A DNA stretch of 64,000 nucleotides from DAOUAM01 sp034433305. Lineage in GTDB: Bacteria > Chloroflexota > Dehalococcoidia > Lucifugimonadales > DAOUAM01. Of this stretch, positions 24,871-32,502 are shown piece after piece (the stretch's first letter is position 1; each line of letters opens with the position of its first letter). The notes under the pieces were generated by a model, which was given only the letters and a program-made list of their open reading frames with translations, was not told the DNA's origin and made no database searches. A program made the position numbers and the translations under genes. Location of the stretch: contig DAOUAM010000039.1 in assembly GCA_034433305.1 (NCBI GenBank), positions 81,899 to 145,898 on the forward strand. The letters are read 5' to 3'.

Positions 24871-25779
24871 ATGAGGTACTACAGGCTCATAACCGCCGAC
24901 GGCGACACGCGGCTGGCCGTGGAGGTCGAGGAGGGCGTCCTGGCGGACCTGACGTCCGTGGACGCCGACCTGACTGACATCGAGGACCTGGCGCTGGCGG
25001 CATCGCTGTCCGGCGCGGACATGGATGAGCTGGCCAGTGGCCTGCTGGAGGGCAGCGACGCCGACTCCCATGACCTGACGGAGGTCATCGAGAACTCTCG
25101 CCGGGGCGCCGCCGGCACCCGCCTGGACATACCCTTCGAGCCGCCGGAGATTTGGGCCGCCGGGGTCACCTACAAGACCAGCGAGATGGAGCGCCGCAGA
25201 GAGAGCCAGACGCCCGACATCTACTCCCGCGTGTACACCGCCGACAGGCCGGAGCTTTTCTTCAAGGCCTCGCCAGAGCGCTACGTGGGGCCTTTCGACG
25301 CCGTGGGCATTCGCGGCGACTCTAGCTGGAACGTCCCTGAGCCTGAGCTGGCCTTCGTGCTGTATAAGGGCGAAATCATCGGCTACACCATCGGCAACGA
25401 CATGAGCAGCCGCTCCATCGAGGGCGAGAACCCGCTGTACCTGCCCCAGGCCAAGGTCTACGACCGCTGCTGCTCCATCGGCCCCTGCTTGGTGACGCCG
25501 GCGGCCCTGGCCGACCCCTACAACCTGGCCATCCGCTGCGAGATAACCCGCAACGGACGCCTGGCCTTCACCGGCAACACCTCCACCTCTCTCATGGCCC
25601 GCAAGTGCGAGGAGCTTGCCGACTGGCTCCAGCGGCACAACCTGGTCCTGAACATGACCACCGTCCTGACGGGCACCGCCATCGTGCCCCCGCCGGACTT
25701 CACCCTCCAGCAAGGCGACTGGATCGCCATCACCATCGAGGGCATCGGCCTGCTGGAGAACAGCGTCATTGTGGTCTGA
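24871..25779 (+). CDS. Fumarylacetoacetate hydrolase (FAH) family protein
   Basis: A 302-residue enzyme of the FAH fold, which uses a divalent metal for C-C hydrolysis, decarboxylation or dehydration of beta-diketo or 2-keto acids. Seen: IWAAGVTYKTSEMER, RPELFFKASPERYVG, the metal-binding Glu pair in WNVPEPELAFVL, the later acidic residues in GYTIGNDMSSRSIEGENPLYLPQAKVYDR, and TVLTGTAIVPPPDFTLQQGD. The form with VTYKTSEMERRRES resembles dehydratases acting on sugar-acid keto intermediates, which would fit the sugar-acid enzymes elsewhere in the window; that link is inference. It is sandwiched between repeat copies C and D. Confidence 0.9.
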   Translation: MRYYRLITADGDTRLAVEVEEGVLADLTSVDADLTDIEDLALAASLSGADMDELASGLLEGSDADSHDLTEVIENSRRGAAGTRLDIPFEPPEIWAAGVTYKTSEMERRRESQTPDIYSRVYTADRPELFFKASPERYVGPFDAVGIRGDSSWNVPEPELAFVLYKGEIIGYTIGNDMSSRSIEGENPLYLPQAKVYDRCCSIGPCLVTPAALADPYNLAIRCEITRNGRLAFTGNTSTSLMARKCEELADWLQRHNLVLNMTTVLTGTAIVPPPDFTLQQGDWIAITIEGIGLLENSVIVV

Positions 25780-25792
25780 GGAAGGGAGCCAG

Positions 25793-25866
25793 CCCCCTCT
25801 CTGACTCTCCCCCATGGGGGGCGAGAACCATCCCTGCCCCCTGTGGGGGAAGGCCAGGAAGGGGGC
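25793..25866 (+). repeat. 74 bp palindromic repeat, copy D
   Basis: Begins 14 bases after the FAH stop codon. The first inner palindrome is CCCCCATGGGGGG, with a compensating change that keeps the pairing. This favours selection for secondary structure or a recent symmetrical origin. Confidence 0.85.
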
Positions 25867-25877
25867 CAAGCCTTCTG

Positions 25878-25952
25878 CCCCCTCTCTGGCTCTCCCCCAC
25901 AAGGGGGAGAGGACCTTCCCTGCCCCCTCTGGGGGAAGGCCAGGAAGGGGGC
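25878..25952 (+). repeat. 74 bp palindromic repeat, copy E
   Basis: Tandem to copy D with an 11-base spacer. More diverged in the core (AGAGGACCTTCCC instead of CGAGAACAGTCCC), but both arms are kept. It is the last copy of the 24.2-26.0 kb cluster. Confidence 0.82.
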
Positions 25953-26085
25953 CAATCTTCCCACCTGGCCTGGGCCTCTAGTCCAGCCCTCGGCCCACGC
26001 TCCCGCGCGCCCTTCAGGGCACCGACTTCTGCCTCTGGAGCGCCACCTGGCCGAAGAATACGCCGCAAGACCGCGCCCAAGGTTA

Positions 26086-26115
26086 TTGACAAGGCCTAGA
26101 CGACTCTTATATAGT
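26086..26115 (+). promoter_or_regulatory. Strong promoter of the surface-protein gene
   Basis: A perfect TTGACA at 26086-26091, an 18-base spacer, and TATAGT at 26110-26115. It is among the best promoter matches in the window and lies 323 bases upstream of the surface-protein start codon, with no gene between. Confidence 0.65.
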
Positions 26116-26438
26116 TTCGCTGGTTCGCCTGTGTTATCTGAGCTAGGCGGCCAGTATGTGTTACCCTCGCATCCCTTTTAGACGTTTTAGCCGGCAGACC
26201 CGTGGCAAACTGATAAAGTAGCCCCTGTTTGCAGTAGATCCCGCTGGAACCTGACAGAAAGCAGCGCAAGTCGTTTTTAAACTCTGAGGACCCGAGCAGG
26301 AAAGTGAGGTCTCATATGCAGTTTGTCTCTTTCGCTCAAAGCGGCCTCTCGCCCCCGGGCGGCCCGCCTGGAGGTGTGGGGAGTTGTCTTTACTTCTACG
26401 GAACCGGGACAGACCCCGGAATTACAAGGGGGTAGGAA
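26116..26438 (+). other. Long untranslated leader of the surface-protein gene
   Basis: About 315 nucleotides between the predicted transcription start and the GTG start codon. It holds no convincing coding frame. It has a GC-rich hairpin-prone stretch around 26342-26375 (CGCCCCCGGGCGG) and ends with AAGGGGGTAGGAA, a strong ribosome-binding site. Long leaders of this kind are common on very abundant cell-surface proteins, where they stabilise the mRNA. No known riboswitch class was recognised. Confidence 0.5.
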
Positions 26439-29117
26439 GTGAAATACTTTATACGAGGTGTACCTCTCCTAGCACTCTTAGCACTCTTAGTGGGTGTGTT
26501 TCAGGTTGTCCACCCAGAGTCAGCTCAGGCGGGCACTGGAATCGTGCGTGTTGGTACAATAATTGACCGGACGCCGGACGAAGTGGTGACAGACGGGGGC
26601 CTGACAGGCACCTTCGCTGACCGTTCATGGGCGAGCCTGATAGATGGCCGCGACGGCAATGGCCGCATTGTGGTCATTGAGGTGAGCGACTCAGACCCGA
26701 CGGCCTCAGGCCTCAACCCTGGCGCTCCCGATGTAGTGACGGTCTGCGTGGAAAGCTCCAGCGACAGGCTAACCTATAGTACTACCGATAAGACTGCATG
26801 CGATACAGTTGGCAACGCTCTGGAGCTTACCGAAACCGGCAACGCTACTACCATATTCCGCGGAATCGTCCGGTTAGCTGCTGCTAGCGACGATCTCGCT
26901 GACCCGCCGGAACTGAAGGCTGTGGAGGGCGACCGGATTACCGTCTTCTACCGCGACGAGTCCCCTGGGGCCACGAGAAGCGACAGCCTGGACGTGGAAA
27001 TTGACGCGCCGGCTGCGTCTAACCTCAGTCCTGTAGATGACTTCATCGCTGACGATGACGAGGTAGATGTCTCCGCCGAAGTGACCGATGGTGCCTCCGG
27101 TGTTGATGAGGACAACGTCTTCCTGATCGTCTCCGATGTTCAGTGCGGCAACTTTGACGATGAGATAGCGGATGGCGAAGGCTTCTTCGACGCGGATGGC
27201 AACCTCAAGCCGCTGGATGACATCCTGGGCGGTGACTTTGACTGCGATGGTGACGGCGACCCTGACACCATCTTCCGCCTGGACCCCGATGACATTGACG
27301 AGATTACCGACGGGTTCCAGATTGATGCCTCTGTAGGCATTGACATTGACCCGGATACTGGCCTGGGCAAGGTCTTCGTCACAGTGGCTGCCTTTGACCT
27401 GGCTGGCAACCTCTCCATCCTGGATGTGGACCCTGACGATGATGCACGCGTACTGGCCGAGTACACTGGGGATACTGCCAGGCCGACGCTGTCCAAGGCC
27501 TTTACCGGCAACCGCTTTGACTCAGAAGCCAACGCGCTGAAGACCAATAGCCGGGCCTGGATAATGGTAGTGTTCGACGAGTCGGACCGGCTGGATGGTT
27601 CCAGCGTGGACCGCAGCGACTTCGTAGTCGAGAGCAATAGCGTCGTCGAAACCCAGTGGTTCAACAAGGACATGGATGTTGATGTGGCCGGCGAGGGCGG
27701 CCCGTGGGACCTGAGGAATGTGGTGTTCCTGAGGCTCGGCACCGAGCTGACGCCTGACGAAGAGCCCGATGTAAACCTGGTGCCCAACGGCGTCAGCGAC
27801 CGCGCTGGCAACACTCGCAGCAGCGGCCAGGTGGTTGCCAAAGACAAGATCGGGCCGAAGTTTGAGACATCAAACTTTAACCCTGCGCCGTCTTCTGCCA
27901 TCGTTGCTGGCGATAACGTGGAGGTGAGCTTCACTGTCACCAGCGACGAGCCTCTGGGCGGCTCCAGGCGGCCCACGGTTACCGTCAGGGACGTTTTCGA
28001 GCCAGAGACACTTAGTGTCACTGTAAGGTCCACTGGCACCAACAGGTGGTCGGTCACTATAGCTGAGCTGCAGAGTACCACGCCCTCCACGCTCTACAAC
28101 ATCTACATAAATGGCGAGGACGAAAACGGCAACACCGGCGACCTGGGCATACCCAACGTTGACAGAGACGACGACACCATCATTGATGGCTTCTTCTCTG
28201 ATGGCTCTATAGACTCGGATGCCATCTACTTCGAGGGTGACCTGGAGTTGCCAGAACCCACCACTCGGCCGGAGGATGGTGATACCGTCACCGTGCGTGA
28301 TCCCTTCTTCATCACCCTTGACTTCACTGCCGAGGGGACCGAATTCCAGAGTGACAGCCACAAGAGGGTAACCCTGACAGCCGCTGAACTGGACGGTGAG
28401 AGCGTCTTGTCCAATGCTTCCGCGACTTCTGATGGCAGAAGGTGGCTGATAGCCATCAGCGGCATCGCGCTGGGCGAGCATGAGTTGGTGATCACGGCGG
28501 AAGACCAGGCCGGGAACGAGCTTGAGGACTTCTCGATAGCTTTCGAGGTCGAGGAGCGCGCGCCCTTCGAAGTGGAACTGAACCCCGGCTGGAACCTGGT
28601 GAGCTTCCCCGGCGCGCTGGCCGACGCGGACATCGCCGACGTCCTGCCTTCTAGCGTCAGGGTCACCACCGTGTACAGCTACGATCCCTCTGTCCCGGGC
28701 GGCTGGCTGGTCGCTACCCGCGAGAGCCTGGATGCCCCGTGGCAGGGTACCTTGACAACGATAAGCGCTAACCGCGGCTACTGGATGCAGACCGACCGCT
28801 TCACCACCATCGAGGTGGACATCCCGGCGCTGGTTGGTGGCGCTGCCGGCACCGCTACGCCGCCGACCCCGCCCACCCTGGACCTGGTGAAGGGCTGGAA
28901 CCTGGTGCCCGTCCTGGATGTGACGGGTGACCTGAGCGCTGGCGACACCATCGCTGCTGACATATACTTCGCCAGCATCGCCGATGAGCTTGGCAGGGTG
29001 CTGACCTTCGACACTGTCGAAAACACCTGGGACATCCTGGATGTTGACAACGACGCTGTCGAGGTGGGCAAGGCCTACTGGGTGTACCTGAGCGACGCCG
29101 CGACCCTGGTGCCGTAA
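26439..29117 (+). CDS. Large secreted Asp-rich surface protein (S-layer candidate)
   Basis: An 892-residue exported protein. Residues 1-31 form a signal peptide (basic start, LLALLALLVGVFQVV, cleavage after SAQA). The mature part is strongly acidic: residues about 195-310 hold dense Asp runs, including a calcium-loop-like DCDGDGDPDT, followed by Ig-like/bacterial-sheet segments with repeated TVTVRD and DxAGN motifs. The end has two copies of a GWNLV module (NPGWNLVSFPG about 710, KGWNLVPVLD about 820), a motif common in extracellular proteins of Chloroflexota. There is no transmembrane anchor. The start is GTG with a strong ribosome-binding site. Strong promoter, long leader and downstream hairpin suit an abundant envelope protein; S-layer function is inference. 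Confidence 0.75.
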   Translation: MKYFIRGVPLLALLALLVGVFQVVHPESAQAGTGIVRVGTIIDRTPDEVVTDGGLTGTFADRSWASLIDGRDGNGRIVVIEVSDSDPTASGLNPGAPDVVTVCVESSSDRLTYSTTDKTACDTVGNALELTETGNATTIFRGIVRLAAASDDLADPPELKAVEGDRITVFYRDESPGATRSDSLDVEIDAPAASNLSPVDDFIADDDEVDVSAEVTDGASGVDEDNVFLIVSDVQCGNFDDEIADGEGFFDADGNLKPLDDILGGDFDCDGDGDPDTIFRLDPDDIDEITDGFQIDASVGIDIDPDTGLGKVFVTVAAFDLAGNLSILDVDPDDDARVLAEYTGDTARPTLSKAFTGNRFDSEANALKTNSRAWIMVVFDESDRLDGSSVDRSDFVVESNSVVETQWFNKDMDVDVAGEGGPWDLRNVVFLRLGTELTPDEEPDVNLVPNGVSDRAGNTRSSGQVVAKDKIGPKFETSNFNPAPSSAIVAGDNVEVSFTVTSDEPLGGSRRPTVTVRDVFEPETLSVTVRSTGTNRWSVTIAELQSTTPSTLYNIYINGEDENGNTGDLGIPNVDRDDDTIIDGFFSDGSIDSDAIYFEGDLELPEPTTRPEDGDTVTVRDPFFITLDFTAEGTEFQSDSHKRVTLTAAELDGESVLSNASATSDGRRWLIAISGIALGEHELVITAEDQAGNELEDFSIAFEVEERAPFEVELNPGWNLVSFPGALADADIADVLPSSVRVTTVYSYDPSVPGGWLVATRESLDAPWQGTLTTISANRGYWMQTDRFTTIEVDIPALVGGAAGTATPPTPPTLDLVKGWNLVPVLDVTGDLSAGDTIAADIYFASIADELGRVLTFDTVENTWDILDVDNDAVEVGKAYWVYLSDAATLVP

Positions 29118-29153
29118 CACACCGGGTTAGCCTGACAGACTAGTTCCAACTCC

Positions 29154-29193
29154 AGACCTCCCTCCTCCCTCCCGGGGGGAGGGAGGTCTGTTT
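29154..29193 (+). terminator. Hairpin terminator after the surface-protein gene
   Basis: A 12 bp stem (AGACCTCCCTCC with GGAGGGAGGTCT) and a C/G-rich loop that can pair further, followed by GTTT. It lies 37 bases past the stop codon and 14 bases before the next start. It may be partial, leaving some read-through into the following surface-protein gene, which has no clear promoter of its own. Confidence 0.65.
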
Positions 29194-29206
29194 AGGAAAG
29201 GGAACC

Positions 29207-30247
29207 ATGAAGAAACGAACATGGTTGGTGGGAACACTGCTCTTTATACTGGCATTAGCCAGCGTGGGCCATGCAGGTGGGGTGGCGGCGGCGCAGCCGG
29301 CCCAACTCCCACCCCCCATACCGGCCCTTTACGGCGGCACCGCGACCGTCAGCGGCTCGCCGGTGCCCGATGGAATGCGCATCACCGCACGGATAGGCAC
29401 CTATGAAAGCGCCCCGGTGGAGGTAAGGAATGGGAGGTATAGCTCCCTTGTGGTGGCCCCGCCAGATGCGTCCTTCAGCGGCAGGACCATAACCTTTCAC
29501 CTGGAAGGCGTGCAGGCCAATCAGACTGATACCTTCGCGGCCGGCAAGCGCAACCTGTCCTTTAACCTGACCTTCCCCAGGCTGCCGGAGCCAACGCCCA
29601 CGCCGACGCCCTTTGTCATCTCGCCCATGGTGTACTCGGGCAACATCGTCATCGCAGGCGGCACCGTGCCACCCGGCGCGACCCTGGTGGCCAGGGTTGG
29701 CAGCTATGAGTCGGCCCCGGCGGTCATCGAGGGCCAGCGGTACTCCAACCTGGTGCTGCTGCCGGAAGACGAGTCCCTGGTGGGCCAGCCGGTGGAGTTC
29801 TTCCTCAACGGCGTGAAGTCCGCGCCCCATCCCGTGGCGCAGGTCTTCACGCCCGGCGAGTCCAGGACGCTGGACCTGGTCTTCTTCAACGTGCCGACGC
29901 CAACGCCGACCAGCACGCCCGTGCCGCCGACGCCGACGCCGGTGCCACCGACGGCAACGCCCACCAGGACACCCATGCCGCCAACGCCGACGCCGGTGCC
30001 TCCAACGGCGACGCCGACCAGCACGCCCGTGCCGCCAACGCCGACTTCCGTCCCGGCGACGCCCACGCCCAGGCCGACCAACACGCCTGCCGTGGCCCAG
30101 CCCTCGCCAACGCCGACGCCTGAGGTATCGGGCGGCGGGTGCAGCGCCCCGCTGGGCGGCAGCGCGGGCATGGCCGGGCTTGCCAGCTTCCTGCTTTTGG
30201 TCGCCCCTGTGGCCATGCTCATCGGCCGCCGGCGCCTGCGCGGCTAG
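29207..30247 (+). CDS. Secreted protein with two beta domains, Thr-Pro stalk and Cys/Arg C-terminal anchor
   Basis: A 346-residue exported protein. Signal peptide at 1-30 (KKRTWLVGTLLFILALASVGHAGG). Two homologous domains of about 85 residues follow (about 42-125 and 143-226), each with the pattern PPGATLVARVGSYESAPA..GQRYSNLVLLP. Residues about 228-305 are a stalk of TPTPVPPTATPT repeats. The C-terminus reads SGGGCSAPLGGSAG (Cys about 312), a hydrophobic helix, then GRRRLRG. This tripartite tail resembles Cys-containing sorting signals (MYXO-/Synerg-CTERM type) cleaved by rhombosortase-like or other processing enzymes. It is probably displayed on the cell surface next to the upstream Asp-rich protein. 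Confidence 0.75.
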   Translation: MKKRTWLVGTLLFILALASVGHAGGVAAAQPAQLPPPIPALYGGTATVSGSPVPDGMRITARIGTYESAPVEVRNGRYSSLVVAPPDASFSGRTITFHLEGVQANQTDTFAAGKRNLSFNLTFPRLPEPTPTPTPFVISPMVYSGNIVIAGGTVPPGATLVARVGSYESAPAVIEGQRYSNLVLLPEDESLVGQPVEFFLNGVKSAPHPVAQVFTPGESRTLDLVFFNVPTPTPTSTPVPPTPTPVPPTATPTRTPMPPTPTPVPPTATPTSTPVPPTPTSVPATPTPRPTNTPAVAQPSPTPTPEVSGGGCSAPLGGSAGMAGLASFLLLVAPVAMLIGRRRLRG

Positions 30248-30266
30248 CCCCTGTTCCCACGCACCC

Positions 30267-30309
30267 GGCCCCCTATCCGCGTCATTACCGGATAGGGGGC
30301 CTTTGTTTT
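30267..30309 (+). terminator. Rho-independent terminator
   Basis: A perfect 13 bp stem, GGCCCCCTATCCG with its complement CGGATAGGGGGCC, a 9-base loop and a TTTGTTTTT tract. It ends the surface-protein unit and is the clearest intrinsic terminator in the window. Confidence 0.92.
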
Positions 30310-30445
30310 TCTGCCGTATCTCTGCCTTTGAGGGCAGGTATCAGACCAGTCCCGCGTGATATGTCGGCTACGTCCACGCCCGTTGCCCGCGCGCTGCATA
30401 TCTCAATAATACCGGCTCTGCCGCTACTTTCAGGCAGGGCTGGTA

Positions 30446-31090
30446 TCAGCCCTTGCCGGCGCGCTCCAGCACCACCACGCGCGTCTCCCCTCGTGGCATG
30501 CTGGCAGACGTGACGCTGAGCCTGGGCTGTGGCGCGGCGACCGGGACGGACATGGCCTTGAGGAAGGCGTCCAGGTGCCCTAGCTGCACGCTGGCCCCCT
30601 CGGTCCAGTAGTGCAGGGGAATGACAACACTCGGGCTGATGAGGTTCACAAGCTCCGCCACGCTGGCCGGCGCGATGGTGCAGACGCCGCCCGCGGGCAC
30701 CAGCAGGATGTCGGCATGACCTATTTCCTCCAGTTGCCGGGGGGACAGGGTCTGATTGAGGTCGCCCAGGTGGCACAGGACCAGCCCCTCGGCCTGGATG
30801 GTGTAAACGGTGTTCACCTGCCGGTCGCCATCCGTGCCTCCGCGCCTGGTGCCGAAGCCTCGGATGTAGAAGTCGGCCACCTCGTACTCGCCCGGCCCCC
30901 TCAGCACCCTGGGAGTGCCGTCCACGGCCTCCAGGCAGGCGTGGTGAGGGTGGTCGTGGCTAATGGTGACGATGTTGGCCGAAGGCCGCCCCATGAAAAT
31001 GCCCAGGGAGTCGGCATAGGGGTCTGTGACCAGGGTGACCTCGTTGCTGCGTATCCTCACTGCCGAGTGGCCCAGCCAGACAATCTCCAT
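30446..31090 (-). CDS. UPF0173-type metal-dependent hydrolase (metallo-beta-lactamase fold)
   Basis: A 214-residue protein of the UlaG/YtkL-like branch. It begins MEIVWLGHSAVRI and VTLVTDPY; the metal motif is TISHDHPHHACLEAV and later HLGDLNQTL, LLVPAGGVCTI and VIPLHYW, in family order. The canonical HxHxDH is HDHPHH here, so the conserved Asp is His. GGAGGGAC just upstream of the ATG at 31090 fixes the start; a longer open frame reaching into the antisense of hrcA is spurious. It is divergent from hrcA. Substrate unknown. Confidence 0.82.
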   Translation of the reverse strand: MEIVWLGHSAVRIRSNEVTLVTDPYADSLGIFMGRPSANIVTISHDHPHHACLEAVDGTPRVLRGPGEYEVADFYIRGFGTRRGGTDGDRQVNTVYTIQAEGLVLCHLGDLNQTLSPRQLEEIGHADILLVPAGGVCTIAPASVAELVNLISPSVVIPLHYWTEGASVQLGHLDAFLKAMSVPVAAPQPRLSVTSASMPRGETRVVVLERAGKG

Positions 31091-31230
31091 GTTGTCCCTC
31101 CAGGTGCAGGCCCCGCACGGGCGATGGTGGCCGTCGCCGCTATGAGTATACTCGCCGGCGCTGGCCTGGCGCACCGGCCCAGCCACGGCGTCGCCAGCGC
31201 GCTCACACCCAAAGCAAACAATGGCTGTAC

Positions 31231-31260
31231 TTGACATGGCTTTTGGCGTGATGCTACATT
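31231..31260 (+). promoter_or_regulatory. Promoter of hrcA
   Basis: TTGACA at 31231-31236, an 18-base spacer and TACATT at 31255-31260, about 50 bases upstream of the hrcA start. No CIRCE inverted repeat (TTAGCACTC-N9-GAGTGCTAA) overlaps it. Confidence 0.6.
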
Positions 31261-31315
31261 CGGAGCACAGAGGGGATATTCTGGCCATTGGCAAGTAGAT
31301 TCCTGCAGGGTGGCT

Positions 31316-32344
31316 ATGCTGACGAAAAGGCGAGAGTTGATCCTCAAGCTGATAGTGGAAGACTACATCAAGACCGCGCAGCCCGTGGCCTCGGAGGCCA
31401 TCGTCCGCGGCCATGACCTGGGCGTAAGCTCCGCCACCGTCAGGAACGAGGTAGCCGAGCTGGAAGAGGAAGGCTACATTACCCGCCCACACACCTCGGC
31501 GGGGAGCATCCCGCTGGACAAGGCCTACAGGTTCTACGTGGAGACCCTGCCAGACTCCAGCAACGCCCCGGCCATTCCGCCCCAGGTGCGCTGGTCCATC
31601 CGGAAGCAGTTCCTGGAAGTGGAGCGGGACGTGGACGAGTGGGCCAGCGTGGCGGCCAACGTGCTGGCCAGGCTGGTGGGCAACCTGGCCATCGCCACCT
31701 TTCCCAGGGCCAGGGAGACGCGGGTGCGCCACCTGGAGCTGGTCCACCTGCGAGATGTCCTGGCGCTGCTCATTGTGGTGCTGGAGCAGGCCAGGCTGCG
31801 CCGCCAGCTCATCCGACTGAAGGAGCCTATCGAGCCTTCGGCCCTGGAGGAACTGGGCAACAAGATGAACAACTTCCTCTCGGGCCGCACCCGCCGGGAG
31901 ATTGAGGCCAGGGAGATGCCCCTGTCCCCGCTGGAGGAGGAGCTGGTCAACGCCACTGTCCTCATCCTGCGGGAGGAGGAGCAGGCAGCCTACCGTGAGC
32001 ATTACGTGGACGGGCTGCGCAACCTCCTGGGCCAGCCAGAGTTCGCGCGCAACGAACGCGCCCGGGCCATAGTCCAGGGCATCGAGGACGGCAGCCTGGT
32101 ACAGGCTGTGCTGCAGGAAACGCCCGATGGCCCGGTCGTCCGGGTCATTATCGGCCAGGAGAACCGGGGCGATATGCTCTGGCCCCTCAGCGTGGTCATC
32201 TGCCAGTACGGCATACCGGGAGAGGCTGTCGGTGCCGTGGGCGTCGTTGGCCCGACTCGCATGGAGTACTCCAAGACCATCGCGGGCGTCAGGTTCATGT
32301 CCACCATAATGAGCGACCTGGTGCTCACCGTCCATAATGGCTGA
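31316..32344 (+). CDS. hrcA: Heat-inducible transcription repressor HrcA
   Basis: A 342-residue repressor of class I heat-shock genes that binds CIRCE operators. The winged-helix N-terminus is clear: RRELILKLIVEDYIKTAQPV, SSATVRNEVAELEEEGYITRPHTSAGSIPLDKAYR. The C-terminal part has VIIGQENRGDMLWPLSVVICQYG, GAVGVVGPTRMEYSKTIAGVRF. The ATG at 31316 has AGGG six bases upstream; an in-frame GTG two codons earlier is possible. It precedes dnaJ, but grpE and dnaK are absent from the window. Confidence 0.95.
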   Translation: MLTKRRELILKLIVEDYIKTAQPVASEAIVRGHDLGVSSATVRNEVAELEEEGYITRPHTSAGSIPLDKAYRFYVETLPDSSNAPAIPPQVRWSIRKQFLEVERDVDEWASVAANVLARLVGNLAIATFPRARETRVRHLELVHLRDVLALLIVVLEQARLRRQLIRLKEPIEPSALEELGNKMNNFLSGRTRREIEAREMPLSPLEEELVNATVLILREEEQAAYREHYVDGLRNLLGQPEFARNERARAIVQGIEDGSLVQAVLQETPDGPVVRVIIGQENRGDMLWPLSVVICQYGIPGEAVGAVGVVGPTRMEYSKTIAGVRFMSTIMSDLVLTVHNG

Positions 32345-32375
32345 TACGCCCGCCTGAGACCGCTCGGACCGTTTC

Positions 32376-32414
32376 ATGCACCGGCAGCACGGAATGGCAG
32401 CCGGTGCATTGTTA
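32376..32414 (+). terminator. Hairpin after hrcA
   Basis: ATGCACCGGC and its exact complement GCCGGTGCAT (10 bp, 14-base loop), followed by TGTTAT, 31 bases past the hrcA stop. The tail is only weakly T-rich and overlaps the dnaJ -35 box, so partial termination between hrcA and dnaJ is likely. Confidence 0.55.
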
Positions 32415-32438
32415 TGGTGGAGCTTCGGCTAATATAAT
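32409..32438 (+). promoter_or_regulatory. Promoter of dnaJ
   Basis: TTGTTA at 32409-32414, an 18-base spacer and a consensus TATAAT at 32433-32438, giving a leader of about 57 bases. No CIRCE element is visible, so HrcA control of this promoter is not supported by sequence. Confidence 0.6.
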
Positions 32439-32502
32439 GGAATTTGGCTGTCCAGATGGGCCTGGCCCATTTTACCTGTAGACGCTGAAAAGCGCGGAAG
32501 CT

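Noticed and set aside
24211..25952. CRISPR-like repeat array
   Set aside because: Repeats are long palindromes with 10-11 base or gene-sized gaps, no unique spacers of constant length, and no cas genes.
26320..26400. Possible c-di-GMP-type riboswitch in the surface-protein leader
   Set aside because: A CAAAGC stretch and a GC stem are present, but the conserved tetraloop receptor and second stem could not be placed.
26465..26495. CIRCE-like TAGCACTC TTAGCACTC sequence
   Set aside because: The halves are direct, not inverted, and encode the Leu-Ala-rich signal peptide of the surface protein.
29889..30110. GC-rich tandem DNA repeat
   Set aside because: It is the in-frame coding of a Thr-Pro stalk; periodicity follows codons for TPTPVPPT rather than a non-coding satellite.
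30319..30452. Two related stretches with GGTATCAG after the terminator
   Set aside because: Similarity is short and gapped, one copy reaches the end of a coding region, and no function or mobility feature is apparent.
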